This document shows, one piece after another, positions 1 to 5,736 of a stretch of 7,517 nucleotides of DNA. The position numbers and the translations under genes are program-made. How positions within the stretch are numbered: position 1 is the stretch's first letter; each line of letters begins with the position of its first letter. The notes under the pieces are model-generated. The model was not told the DNA's origin and did no database searches. It worked only from the letters and a program-made list of their open reading frames with translations. The stretch comes from Pseudomonadota bacterium (GTDB lineage Bacteria > Pseudomonadota > Alphaproteobacteria > Rhizobiales > Hyphomicrobiaceae), in NCBI GenBank assembly GCA_003242645.1, contig QGVC01000175.1, positions 1 to 7,517 on the forward strand, in the 5' to 3' direction.

Positions 1-216
1 CCGGGCTGGCGGTATCGCGCGCTGACGTCCGTGGCGGCCTACGCCTTCCGCAGAAGCTACGTCCCGGAGATCCAGGCCGCCAATTTGGCTGACATGCCAC
101 CGCCGGCCTGGACGCTGTTGACGGGGCGGTTATCTCCTCTGTCTTCAACCGCACTTCGGCTGATGCGCGAGGGATCGGGAGCGGTGTCAGGGCACACGCC
201 AAGGCCGAGTGAGTGA
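1..216 (+). CDS. Possible 3' end of an unrecognised protein-coding gene (partial at left edge)
   Basis: Frame 1 is open from the first base of the window to a TGA at 214-216, giving 71 residues with no stop. The first 40 or so codons end almost entirely in G or C, as the certain genes here do, and this bias weakens toward the stop. The peptide has Arg/Tyr-rich and Pro-rich stretches (AAYAFRRSYVPE, MPPPAW) and no motif I can assign. An internal GTG at 31 could start a 61-residue protein, but nothing resembling a Shine-Dalgarno precedes it, so a gene running in from the left is more likely. The evidence is only codon bias and an open frame, so a chance open frame in GC-rich DNA remains possible. 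Confidence 0.4.
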   Translation, partial: PGWRYRALTSVAAYAFRRSYVPEIQAANLADMPPPAWTLLTGRLSPLSSTALRLMREGSGAVSGHTPRPSE

Positions 217-298
217 AAGGCCGCTTGCGCCCGCGGGCGTTTGAGGATTGGGAGGCATTTGTTTGAGAATCGGAACGTAGCTGAGATCTAAGACGAGA

Positions 299-375
299 TG
301 GTCGGAGCGGGGAGATTCGAACTCCCGACCCCTTGCTCCCGAAGCAAGTGCGCTACCAGGCTGCGCTACGCTCCG
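299..375 (-). tRNA. tRNA-Pro (anticodon CGG)
   Basis: The reverse complement folds as a complete 77-nt cloverleaf. It has a 7-bp acceptor stem (CGGAGCG with CGCTCCG), D-arm GCGC/GCGC with a GG-containing loop, a 5-bp anticodon stem CTTGC/GCAAG around loop TTCGGGA, a 5-nt variable loop, a T-arm GGGAG-TTCGAAT-CTCCC, discriminator A and an encoded CCA. The anticodon CGG (plus-strand 339-341) reads proline codon CCG, a frequent codon in GC-rich genomes. The gene stands alone, with no second tRNA next to it. Its 3' end at 299 is the kind of place phage-type integrases use, but no integrase or duplicated 3' end is visible in the window. Confidence 0.97.
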
Positions 376-395
376 CCCGACCGGGTTACAGGTGG

Positions 396-424
396 TTTCT
401 GGTGTCTTTTCGCGCCAAGGTCAA
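396..424 (-). promoter_or_regulatory. Possible promoter of tRNA-Pro
   Basis: Read on the minus strand, CTTGACC gives a -35 element TTGACC (419-424). This is followed after 17 nt by CAGAAA (396-401), a weak 3-of-6 match to TATAAT. The strong CTTGAC -35 resembles the alphaproteobacterial housekeeping consensus. Initiation about 7 nt after the -10 would fall near 389, leaving a short 5' leader before the tRNA at 375. The -35 is convincing and the -10 is not. Confidence 0.35.
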
Positions 425-470
425 GCCCCCTCGGACCGCGCGACGCCGGGGGAGCACGCGCGGGCCACGG

Positions 471-506
471 GCGGAGGGCGCGTCGCGGCTAAAGACGCCC
501 CTCCGC
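471..506. repeat. Imperfect inverted repeat / strong hairpin
   Basis: GCGGAGGG-C-GCGTC (471-484) pairs with GACGC-CCCTCCGC (494-506). That gives 13 base pairs with a single bulged C and a 9-nt loop GCGGCTAAA. It lies between the end of the minus-strand secreted-protein gene (609) and the putative tRNA promoter (424), a natural place to stop transcription. No T-run follows it on either strand, so it is not a canonical intrinsic terminator. It could be an unassisted hairpin limiting 3' decay, or a copy of a dispersed palindromic repeat. Confidence 0.5.
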
Positions 507-608
507 GGCAACGGCCGCGCTGCGCCACCGGTCCGGGCCTGTGCCCCCCGGGGCTCCCCAAATAGCCAAGCTTCAGCTTCAGCTTTGCGCTACGCCCCGC
601 GGACGGGC

Positions 609-929
609 TCAGTAGCCGATCGCGACCGAGACGCTCGGGCCCCAGCCGTAGCTGTAGGCACTGTAGTACGCGAACGGCCTGCGGTAGCGGTAGAAGGGAG
701 GCGGCCCATAGCCGACGATGCGCGGCCCGTAGAGGTATTCGTATGAACGGTACGAGTAGTAATAGGGCCGCGCGGGGACGTAGTAAGAGTAGCGGTAAAC
801 GCGCACCGGAGCCGAATAGTAGGCCACCGGCGGGCAGTCGCGCCACCCACCTGCAGCGGCGGGAGTTCCACCGCTCGCGACCAAGAGCGGGGCAGCGGCA
901 GCAAGTGCAAATATGGTTCGGCTACGCAT
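609..929 (-). CDS. Small tyrosine-rich secreted protein with signal peptide, unknown function
   Basis: This 106-residue protein starts with a clear Sec signal peptide: positively charged MRSR, a hydrophobic Ala/Leu-rich core, and a likely cleavage after TPAAA around residue 26. The mature part of about 80 residues is extremely tyrosine-rich, with 21 Tyr in patterns such as YYSAP, YRYSYY and PYYYSYRSYEYLY. It is also rich in Pro, Arg and Gly, and contains a single Cys in the WRDCPP segment. It has no enzymatic motif. Small Tyr/Pro-rich exported proteins of unknown role are common in Hyphomicrobiales. A periplasmic or envelope location follows from the signal peptide. The ATG at 927-929 is fixed by GGAGGA six bases upstream, and an EcfG-type promoter lies just above, so general-stress expression is likely. 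It is divergent from the P-type ATPase. The gene is well supported; its function is unknown. Confidence 0.85.
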   Translation of the reverse strand: MRSRTIFALAAAAPLLVASGGTPAAAGGWRDCPPVAYYSAPVRVYRYSYYVPARPYYYSYRSYEYLYGPRIVGYGPPPFYRYRRPFAYYSAYSYGWGPSVSVAIGY

Positions 930-935
930 ACTCAG

Positions 936-941
936 TCCTCC
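936..941 (-). promoter_or_regulatory. Shine-Dalgarno of the tyrosine-rich secreted protein
   Basis: GGAGGA on the minus strand sits 6 nt before the ATG at 927-929. The near-perfect match and spacing fix the start and support the gene as real. Confidence 0.8.
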
Positions 942-959
942 ACGTTAAGGGACCAAGGA

Positions 960-985
960 AACGCGCAGCTCTCAAATCCTGTTCC
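960..985 (-). promoter_or_regulatory. EcfG-type (general stress response) promoter
   Basis: On the minus strand, GGAAC (981-985) is followed by exactly 17 nt and then CGTT (960-963). GGAAC-N16/17-CGTT is the established consensus for the ECF sigma factor EcfG/RpoE2, which drives the general stress response in Alphaproteobacteria. Initiation a few bases downstream, near 953, would give a leader of about 24 nt that contains the GGAGGA ribosome-binding site. This arrangement makes the match more than a chance hit. It predicts PhyR/NepR/EcfG control of the secreted protein gene. Confidence 0.7.
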
Positions 986-997
986 GGGCTGGAACAG
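979..997. repeat. Perfect 7-bp inverted repeat overlapping the EcfG -35
   Basis: CTGTTCC (979-985) and GGAACAG (991-997) are perfect inverted copies separated by 5 nt. The left arm contains the minus-strand GGAAC -35 element and the right arm places a second GGAAC on the plus strand. No CGTT occurs at the right distance for the plus-strand copy. It may be an operator, a hairpin, or a duplicated -35. Confidence 0.45.
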
Positions 998-1053
998 TCC
1001 GGCGGCTCCGGGATTTCCGAGCTGAAGCTCGAGCGGCGATAACGCGGCGGTCC

Positions 1054-1067
1054 TTGTCACTTATCAA
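1054..1067 (+). promoter_or_regulatory. FixK/FNR-like site upstream of the P-type ATPase
   Basis: TTGTCACTTATCAA resembles the CRP/FNR-family consensus TTGAT-N4-ATCAA. The right half (ATCAA) is perfect, and the left half (TTGTC) matches TTG and a tolerated C with one mismatch. It is centred at 1060.5. A class II arrangement (-41.5) would put transcription start near 1102, 28 nt before the ATG at 1130. No convincing sigma-70 -10/-35 pair is visible, as is common for activator-dependent promoters. This is a suggestive single site only. Confidence 0.35.
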
Positions 1068-1129
1068 AGCCTTGCAGCCCGATTCCATCTGTGACTGACG
1101 AAGGCGCGACGACGAGCATACGAGCCTGG

Positions 1130-3925
1130 ATGACGACGGACATCACCGAACCCCAAGAACGCCTCGAGCCTCATCGGATGGCTGCTGCCGATGTGCTCAC
1201 CGCTCTGGGCACAAATGCGCAATCGGGTCTGAGCGCACGCGATGCCGAGGAGCGGCTGCTTCGGTTCGGCAGGAATGAGCTTGCGTCGAAGAAGCCGGTG
1301 CCGGGCTGGCGCAAGTTTCTGCAGCAGTTCGCGAACGTGCTCATCATCCTGCTGCTGATCGCGGGAGCCGTATCCGCGGTCCTGTGGCTCTATCAGGATG
1401 CTTCCGCGCTTCCCTACGAGGCGCTCGCAATCTTTGCCATCGTGCTCCTCAATGCAACGATGGGCTACGTCCAGCAGGCCCGTGCCGAAGAGGCGCTGGC
1501 GGCCTTACGCCGTATGACCGCCGATGAAGCCGCGGTCATCCGCGATGGTACAACGCAGGTCATTCCAGCCGCGGAGATCGTTCCGGGCGACATCATCCTC
1601 CTCGAAGAAGGCGACCGCGTTCCTGCCGATGGACGCCTGATCGAATCCGTTTCTTTGCACGCCGCCGAGGCCGCGCTGACGGGGAAAAGCCTGCCCGTCA
1701 AAAAGAACATGGACCCCATCGCTGCAGACTCCCCAATCGGCGACCGCCACAACATGGTGTTCGCAGGCACTGCGGTCACGCAAGGCCACGGGCGCGCCGT
1801 TGTCACCGCGACCGGCATGCAAACCCAGATGGGCCGCATTGCGGGCATGTTGGGCGAGACGCCCGACGAGGTCACGCCCCTTCAGGTGGAGCTCGACCGC
1901 GTTGGCAAGCTGCTCGGTGCCGTGGTGGTCGGCATCGCTTTCGTGATCATCGCCACCATTCTCCTCGTCGAGGATATCCGCGGATTTGCGATCTTCGACG
2001 TGCTGATCCTCGGGGTGGCCTTGGCGGTTGCGGCTGTGCCCGAGGGTTTGCCAGCCGTCGTTACCGCCGTGCTGTCCATCGGCGTGCAACGCATGGCTAG
2101 GCGTTACGCGATCGTCCGCCACCTGGCTGCCGTTGAGACGTTGGGATCGGCCAATGTCATCGCCTCCGACAAAACCGGAACGCTGACCCGCAACGAAATG
2201 ACCGTGCGCGCCGTGGTGACGGCCAGCGGCCGCGCGATGCTCAGCGGCACCGGCTATGCCCCGGAAGGCGAGGTCACTCAAGACAATGGCGAGCCCATCG
2301 GCGATGCCATGAGGGCCGAACTGGAGTTGGCCCTCACCATCGCGGATCGCGCCAATAATGCGGAGCTGCGCAATAGTGACGGCCGCTGGACCGTCCAGGG
2401 CGATCCGACGGAAGGAGCGCTCATCGCGGCGGCACGAAAATTCGGCCTTGCCGCCGAGACGTTGGGAGCACGTTACCCGCGAATTGCAGAGATTCCATTT
2501 TCGTCCGAGCGCAAACTGATGAGCACGGTCCATGCCGATGCTCATGATACGGATCGCCTGCTCGTCATGACCAAGGGGGCGCCGGACGTCCTATTATCGC
2601 GCTGCACGCACGAGCTCGTAGCCGAGGATATCCGGCTGCTGACAGATGCCCGTCGCTCCGAAATCCAGGCGGCAAACGACGGGCTCGCTGAGCAAGCCCT
2701 GCGGACGCTGGCGGTCGCATTCCGACATTTGCCCAAGCGCGGAACGGAGCCGGAGCTTTTCAGCGAGTCGATTGAGAGCGACCTCGTATTCGTCGGCCTT
2801 TTTGGACTTCTCGATCCGCCGAGAGAGGAAGCGCGTGACTCAGTTCAGCGGGCCAAGAACGCTGGCATCCGCACCATCATGGTCACGGGCGACCATCCCA
2901 AAACGGCCGCCGTCATTGCAAGAGAGCTCGGCATCGCTACCGACGGCCGCGCCATATCGGGCGCCGAGCTGGATCGTATGTCGGACGAGGAGCTCGATCG
3001 GGTGGTGCGCGAGGTCTCCGTCTATGCGCGTGTCAATCCCGAGCACAAGCTGCGAATCGTCAACGCACTCCAGCGTCAGGGGCTGACGGTCGCCGTGACG
3101 GGAGACGGCGTCAACGACGCGCCGGCGCTCAAAACGGCCAACATCGGCGTGGCAATGGGAATCAGCGGAACCGATGTTTCGCGCGAAGCCGCCGACATCG
3201 TTCTCGCGGACGACAACTTCGCAACGATCGTCGCGGCAATCGAGGAAGGTCGTACGATCTTCGCCAATATCCGCAAGTTCCTCCGCTACTTGCTCTCGTC
3301 GAACATCGGCGAAGTCATGACGATGTTCTTCGGCATTTTGCTCGCCGATGTCATCGGGCTCGCGGGGACAGGTGGCGGACTCGTCCTCCCCCTGGTCGCA
3401 ACTCAGATCCTCTGGATCAATCTCGTAACCGACGGCGCGCCAGCCCTCGCCCTCGGCCTTGATCCGTCCAACGAGGACGTAATGAATCGCCCACCGCGCC
3501 CTCCCGGTGAAGGCGTGCTGACCGGAGAGATGTGGCGCGGCATCATTTTCGTAGGCGTCATCATGGCTGCGGGCACGCTGCTCGTGCTTGATGCGTGTCT
3601 CCCTGGCGGCTTGATCGAAGGGAACGGCACCCTCGCTTACGCGCAGACGATGGCGTTCACGACGCTAGTGATGTTCCAGCTGTTCAACGTACTCAATGCG
3701 CGCTCCGATGAAAGAAGCGCTTTTCACGGGCTACTGACGAACCGCTGGCTGTGGGGTGCGATTGCACTCTCGGTCGTCTTGCAGGCGCTCGTCATCTATG
3801 TCCCGCCCCTGCAGAAGGCCTTCTCCACGACCGCTCTCACCTTCACCGATTGGATTTATTGCGCGGCAGTGGCAAGCTCGGTGCTGTGGCTGCGGGAGCT
3901 CAGTAAAACCCTAAAACAGCTGTGA
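1130..3925 (+). CDS. P-type cation-transporting ATPase (P2 type, Ca2+/Na+-ATPase-like), with TGES changed to TGKS
   Basis: This is a 931-residue inner-membrane ion pump of full family length. In order it has the N-terminal cation-ATPase domain, M1 and M2 (about 66-88 and 95-115), the actuator domain, M3 and M4 with PEGLP (E305), the phosphorylation site DKTGTLT (D347), and the nucleotide-binding domain (F457, K482 of KGAP). TGD (586-588), TGDGVNDAP (from 657), M5, M6 and a C-terminal M7-M10 block follow. Residues matching SERCA ion ligands are present: E305, N725, E728, N764, T767 and D768. The position matching SERCA E908 is Q850, as in plasma-membrane Ca2+ pumps. This suggests Ca2+ or another cation such as Na+, but the ion cannot be settled from sequence. 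The actuator motif reads T184-G-K186-S where E is expected. I chose ATG 1130; a GTG at 1091 adds 13 residues but lacks any ribosome-binding site. The SDH protease follows closely and is probably co-transcribed. Confidence 0.93.
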   Translation: MTTDITEPQERLEPHRMAAADVLTALGTNAQSGLSARDAEERLLRFGRNELASKKPVPGWRKFLQQFANVLIILLLIAGAVSAVLWLYQDASALPYEALAIFAIVLLNATMGYVQQARAEEALAALRRMTADEAAVIRDGTTQVIPAAEIVPGDIILLEEGDRVPADGRLIESVSLHAAEAALTGKSLPVKKNMDPIAADSPIGDRHNMVFAGTAVTQGHGRAVVTATGMQTQMGRIAGMLGETPDEVTPLQVELDRVGKLLGAVVVGIAFVIIATILLVEDIRGFAIFDVLILGVALAVAAVPEGLPAVVTAVLSIGVQRMARRYAIVRHLAAVETLGSANVIASDKTGTLTRNEMTVRAVVTASGRAMLSGTGYAPEGEVTQDNGEPIGDAMRAELELALTIADRANNAELRNSDGRWTVQGDPTEGALIAAARKFGLAAETLGARYPRIAEIPFSSERKLMSTVHADAHDTDRLLVMTKGAPDVLLSRCTHELVAEDIRLLTDARRSEIQAANDGLAEQALRTLAVAFRHLPKRGTEPELFSESIESDLVFVGLFGLLDPPREEARDSVQRAKNAGIRTIMVTGDHPKTAAVIARELGIATDGRAISGAELDRMSDEELDRVVREVSVYARVNPEHKLRIVNALQRQGLTVAVTGDGVNDAPALKTANIGVAMGISGTDVSREAADIVLADDNFATIVAAIEEGRTIFANIRKFLRYLLSSNIGEVMTMFFGILLADVIGLAGTGGGLVLPLVATQILWINLVTDGAPALALGLDPSNEDVMNRPPRPPGEGVLTGEMWRGIIFVGVIMAAGTLLVLDACLPGGLIEGNGTLAYAQTMAFTTLVMFQLFNVLNARSDERSAFHGLLTNRWLWGAIALSVVLQALVIYVPPLQKAFSTTALTFTDWIYCAAVASSVLWLRELSKTLKQL

Positions 3926-3977
3926 ATGGTACGATCCGGCAGAGACGCAATGGCGCGCCGGTGCGATGCTGCATGAT

Positions 3978-3983
3978 GGGGGA
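3978..3983 (+). promoter_or_regulatory. Shine-Dalgarno supporting a TTG start of the SDH protease
   Basis: GGGGGA lies 6 nt before TTG 3990. The in-frame ATG at 3966 has no purine-rich sequence upstream. This favours the TTG start and a protein beginning MNNFDVSS, immediately before the membrane segment, as family members usually begin. Confidence 0.5.
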
Positions 3984-3989
3984 ACGCCT

Positions 3990-4820
3990 TTGAATAACTT
4001 CGACGTTTCATCGATCCTTTGGCTGATCCTCGCGGTAATGGTCCTCCAGCCGCTCATCGTCGGGCGTTGGCTGGCATTTCAGCGCGCGCAAGCGATCCGC
4101 GCGATGGAGAAGGCGCACGGAACGCGCGTCATCACGATGATTCACCGCCAAGAGCGTAGGAGCATCTTCGGGTTTTCCGTCTCCCGCCACATCGACCTCG
4201 AGGACGCGCAGAGCATCATTGCAGCGATCAAGGAAACGCCGCCGGACGTTCCCATCGATCTCGTGCTTCATACACCCGGCGGGCTTGTTCTGGCGGCGAT
4301 GCAGATTGCGCGCGCCGTGGAGGCGCATCCGGCAAAGGTGACCGTTTATGTTCCGGTCTACGCCATGTCCGGCGGCACGCTGATCGCGCTTGCCGCCGAT
4401 GAGATCGTCATGGGCGAGTTCTCGGTCCTTGGGCCCATCGATCCGCAGATTGCCGGACTTCCGGCCGCCAGCATCGTCAAGGCGCGCGATTCGAAACCGC
4501 GCGAGACGGTCTTCGATCTCACACTGGTTCTCGCGGACGTCAGCGAGAAAGCTCTAGCTCAGGTGAAACGCGGCGCCGTCGAGCTGCTCACCCCGCGGCT
4601 CGATCAGGCAACAGCCGAGGCCCTCGCCGAGAAGCTCGCCGGGGGGCACTGGACGCACGACTACGCGCTTACCGCGACCGAGGCGAAGGAACTCGGATTG
4701 CCAGTGAGGGTCGGGATGCCACAAGAGGTCCTCGACCTCATGAAGCTGTACCCGCAGCCCATTCAGCAGTCTTCGGTCGAGTTCCTGCCCATCGATGTCC
4801 CGACCAAGCGACGGGTATAA
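3990..4820 (+). CDS. SDH-family ClpP-fold serine protease, membrane-anchored (SppA-like)
   Basis: This 276-residue protein belongs to the serine dehydrogenase proteinase family (Pfam SDH_protease), relatives of SppA and ClpP. An N-terminal hydrophobic segment (about residues 8-24, SILWLILAVMVLQPLIV) anchors it, followed by basic residues. The core shows ITMIHRQE, then LHTPGG (H94-G98, probable oxyanion region), then YAMSGGTLIALAADEIVMG with the likely nucleophile Ser127, and VLGPIDPQ. I did not identify the general base with confidence. The catalytic half probably faces the cytoplasm, judging from charges around the anchor, though this is inference. The TTG start at 3990 has a good ribosome-binding site; an ATG at 3966 would add eight residues. 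It begins about 65 nt after the ATPase stop with no terminator between them, so a two-gene operon is likely. A role in membrane-protein quality control is inferred. No missing motif or frameshift is seen. Confidence 0.9.
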   Translation: MNNFDVSSILWLILAVMVLQPLIVGRWLAFQRAQAIRAMEKAHGTRVITMIHRQERRSIFGFSVSRHIDLEDAQSIIAAIKETPPDVPIDLVLHTPGGLVLAAMQIARAVEAHPAKVTVYVPVYAMSGGTLIALAADEIVMGEFSVLGPIDPQIAGLPAASIVKARDSKPRETVFDLTLVLADVSEKALAQVKRGAVELLTPRLDQATAEALAEKLAGGHWTHDYALTATEAKELGLPVRVGMPQEVLDLMKLYPQPIQQSSVEFLPIDVPTKRRV

Positions 4821-4895
4821 ACCTGAAACCATTTCTTAGCCTAAGCAGCCCCTTTTCCTGTTCTTTCGGCGGCCTTTGCTTCAAATTCCCCGGGC

Positions 4896-4926
4896 GCCGG
4901 CGGAGCCAGCCTCTTCCTCCGCCGGT
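4896..4926. repeat. GC-rich hairpin between the protease and Tad-like genes
   Basis: CCGGCGGAG (4897-4905) pairs perfectly with CTCCGCCGG (4917-4925) across an 11-nt loop, and a G-T pair extends the stem outward. It lies 76 nt after the protease stop and ends 7 nt before the ribosome-binding site of the next gene. No T-run follows, so it is a weak candidate for an intrinsic terminator. It could instead affect translation or RNA stability of the Tad-like gene. Confidence 0.45.
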
Positions 4927-4933
4927 CGTCGCT

Positions 4934-4941
4934 GGGGGGAG
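4934..4941 (+). promoter_or_regulatory. Shine-Dalgarno fixing the GTG start of the Tad-like gene
   Basis: GGGGGGAG is placed 6 nt before GTG 4948. No ATG lies near in frame, so this strong purine stretch decides the start codon. Confidence 0.7.
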
Positions 4942-4947
4942 TAGGAC

Positions 4948-5463
4948 GTGTCATCATCTTCGTGCTGGCTGCAGTTATCCGGCCTCGGTAACTGCAAGGG
5001 GGGCGGCATTGCTCTGGTCTTCGGAATATCGCTCGTTCCTGTCATTATGGCCGCCGGCCTTGCGGTCGAGTACGCACGAGCCGTTAAGGTTAGCCAGTCG
5101 CTCAGAACTGCAACGGAGGCTGCGGCAATCGCGGGAGCACGACTTCCCCAAAGCGAAATAAGCAGACGGGAGAGTGCAGCGAGGGCTGCATTTGCCGCCA
5201 GTCTCGAATCGCGGCTCGAACCGATTGAGCCGAAAATCGTATCGTTGGATGACGAAATTCTCGTCGAAGCGAGCTATTCGATGCCCACGGCGTTTACTAG
5301 CATTGCGGGCATCGAATCGATAAATCTCAAAGTGAGGACACGGGCGCGCTCCGCCTATAGCGACGGCCCTGTCTGCCTCCTATCTCATAAACTAACAGGA
5401 GACGATAAACTTCGGTTGGAGCGCCTCCGTGAATCGAACGACGAGATGTGCCAGTACCGGTGA
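4948..5463 (+). CDS. Short TadE/TadG-like pilus-assembly family membrane protein
   Basis: This 171-residue protein carries the N-terminal signature of the TadE/TadG-like family (Pfam TadE/G N-terminal type). A G-rich hydrophilic start leads to GNCKGGGIALVFGIS, a single transmembrane helix (about residues 20-40) ending GLAVEYARAV, then an Ala-rich helix with LRTATEAAAIAGA. The canonical D in GLAVDY is E41 here. These proteins are pseudopilin-like or Flp-pilus accessory proteins, with the C-terminus outside the cytoplasm. Full-length TadG proteins are typically several hundred residues and often carry a von Willebrand factor A domain; this one stops after about 130 residues beyond the helix. 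Four Cys occur (6, 16, 143, 168), and the last two could form a disulfide. Third-position GC is visibly lower than in the neighbouring genes. No other tad/cpa gene is in the window. It may be a stand-alone short paralogue or a truncated gene. Confidence 0.75.
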   Translation: MSSSSCWLQLSGLGNCKGGGIALVFGISLVPVIMAAGLAVEYARAVKVSQSLRTATEAAAIAGARLPQSEISRRESAARAAFAASLESRLEPIEPKIVSLDDEILVEASYSMPTAFTSIAGIESINLKVRTRARSAYSDGPVCLLSHKLTGDDKLRLERLRESNDEMCQYR

Positions 5464-5736
5464 AACCACTTCACGCGGCACAACTCGTGGTAAAGTGTGG
5501 CAGCTGAGTGCCTCCCTTCGCGCCTGCGACTCTGACACGCGGTTCGAAGGCACAGTTTTTCTTGCGTTCGACAACCATATATGTCAGCAGGGGCTGTGCT
5601 GAGCGCAGGGGATGTATTCATTTAGTCCCTTTTCGCACACGCTTTCTTTCCATTTGCCACATTTGGCGATCCCGAAATTCCCCCTGCGCTCGATCGGCCG
5701 CCATTCGTCGGAGAAGTGCGGCCCATATGAACGCAG
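5464..5736. other. Intergenic stretch without a convincing gene
   Basis: These 273 bases are locally more AT-rich (notably 5555-5690) than the coding regions. Both strands contain short open frames, but none has matching codon bias, a ribosome-binding site or a recognisable product. A small hairpin (CTGTGC-TGA-GCGCAG, 5594-5608) is present without a following T-run. The length suggests the helicase promoter and a leader lie here, but I could not pick a convincing -35/-10 pair. Confidence 0.5.

Noticed and set aside
228..239. CGCCCGCGGGCG palindrome followed by TTT near the left-edge frame
   Set aside because: The stem is only four base pairs once a loop is allowed and the T-run is three bases, too weak to call a terminator.
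421..846. 141-residue minus-strand open frame rich in Leu/Arg
   Set aside because: It overlaps the Tyr-rich gene in another frame, has no ribosome-binding site, and its composition is what a GC-rich shadow frame gives. The 609-929 frame has the signal peptide, Shine-Dalgarno and promoter.
569..1029. AGCTTCAGCT-type short repeats at 569-586 (three tandem hexamers) and an inverted copy at 1020-1029 flanking the Tyr-rich gene
   Set aside because: Ten-base matches in skewed GC/CT-rich DNA are expected by chance. There is no target-site duplication or transposase to suggest a mobile element.
1505..2545. 346-residue minus-strand open frame opposite the ATPase
   Set aside because: It is antisense to well-conserved ATPase motifs, with His/Gly/Asp-rich shadow composition and no family resemblance.
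3981..4007. GGAAC...CGTT pair on the plus strand resembling an EcfG promoter
   Set aside because: The spacer is 18 nt rather than 16-17, and the site lies inside the start of the protease coding sequence, with the GGA serving better as its ribosome-binding site.
5541..5548. GGTTCGAA resembling a tRNA T-loop
   Set aside because: Flanking bases do not form a T-stem, acceptor stem or anticodon arm.
5396..5602. Frame-2 opening that could extend the Tad-like protein after a frameshift
   Set aside because: The roughly 67-codon translation shows no Tad-family feature and no matching codon bias. Its length is unremarkable, so a frameshift is not supported.
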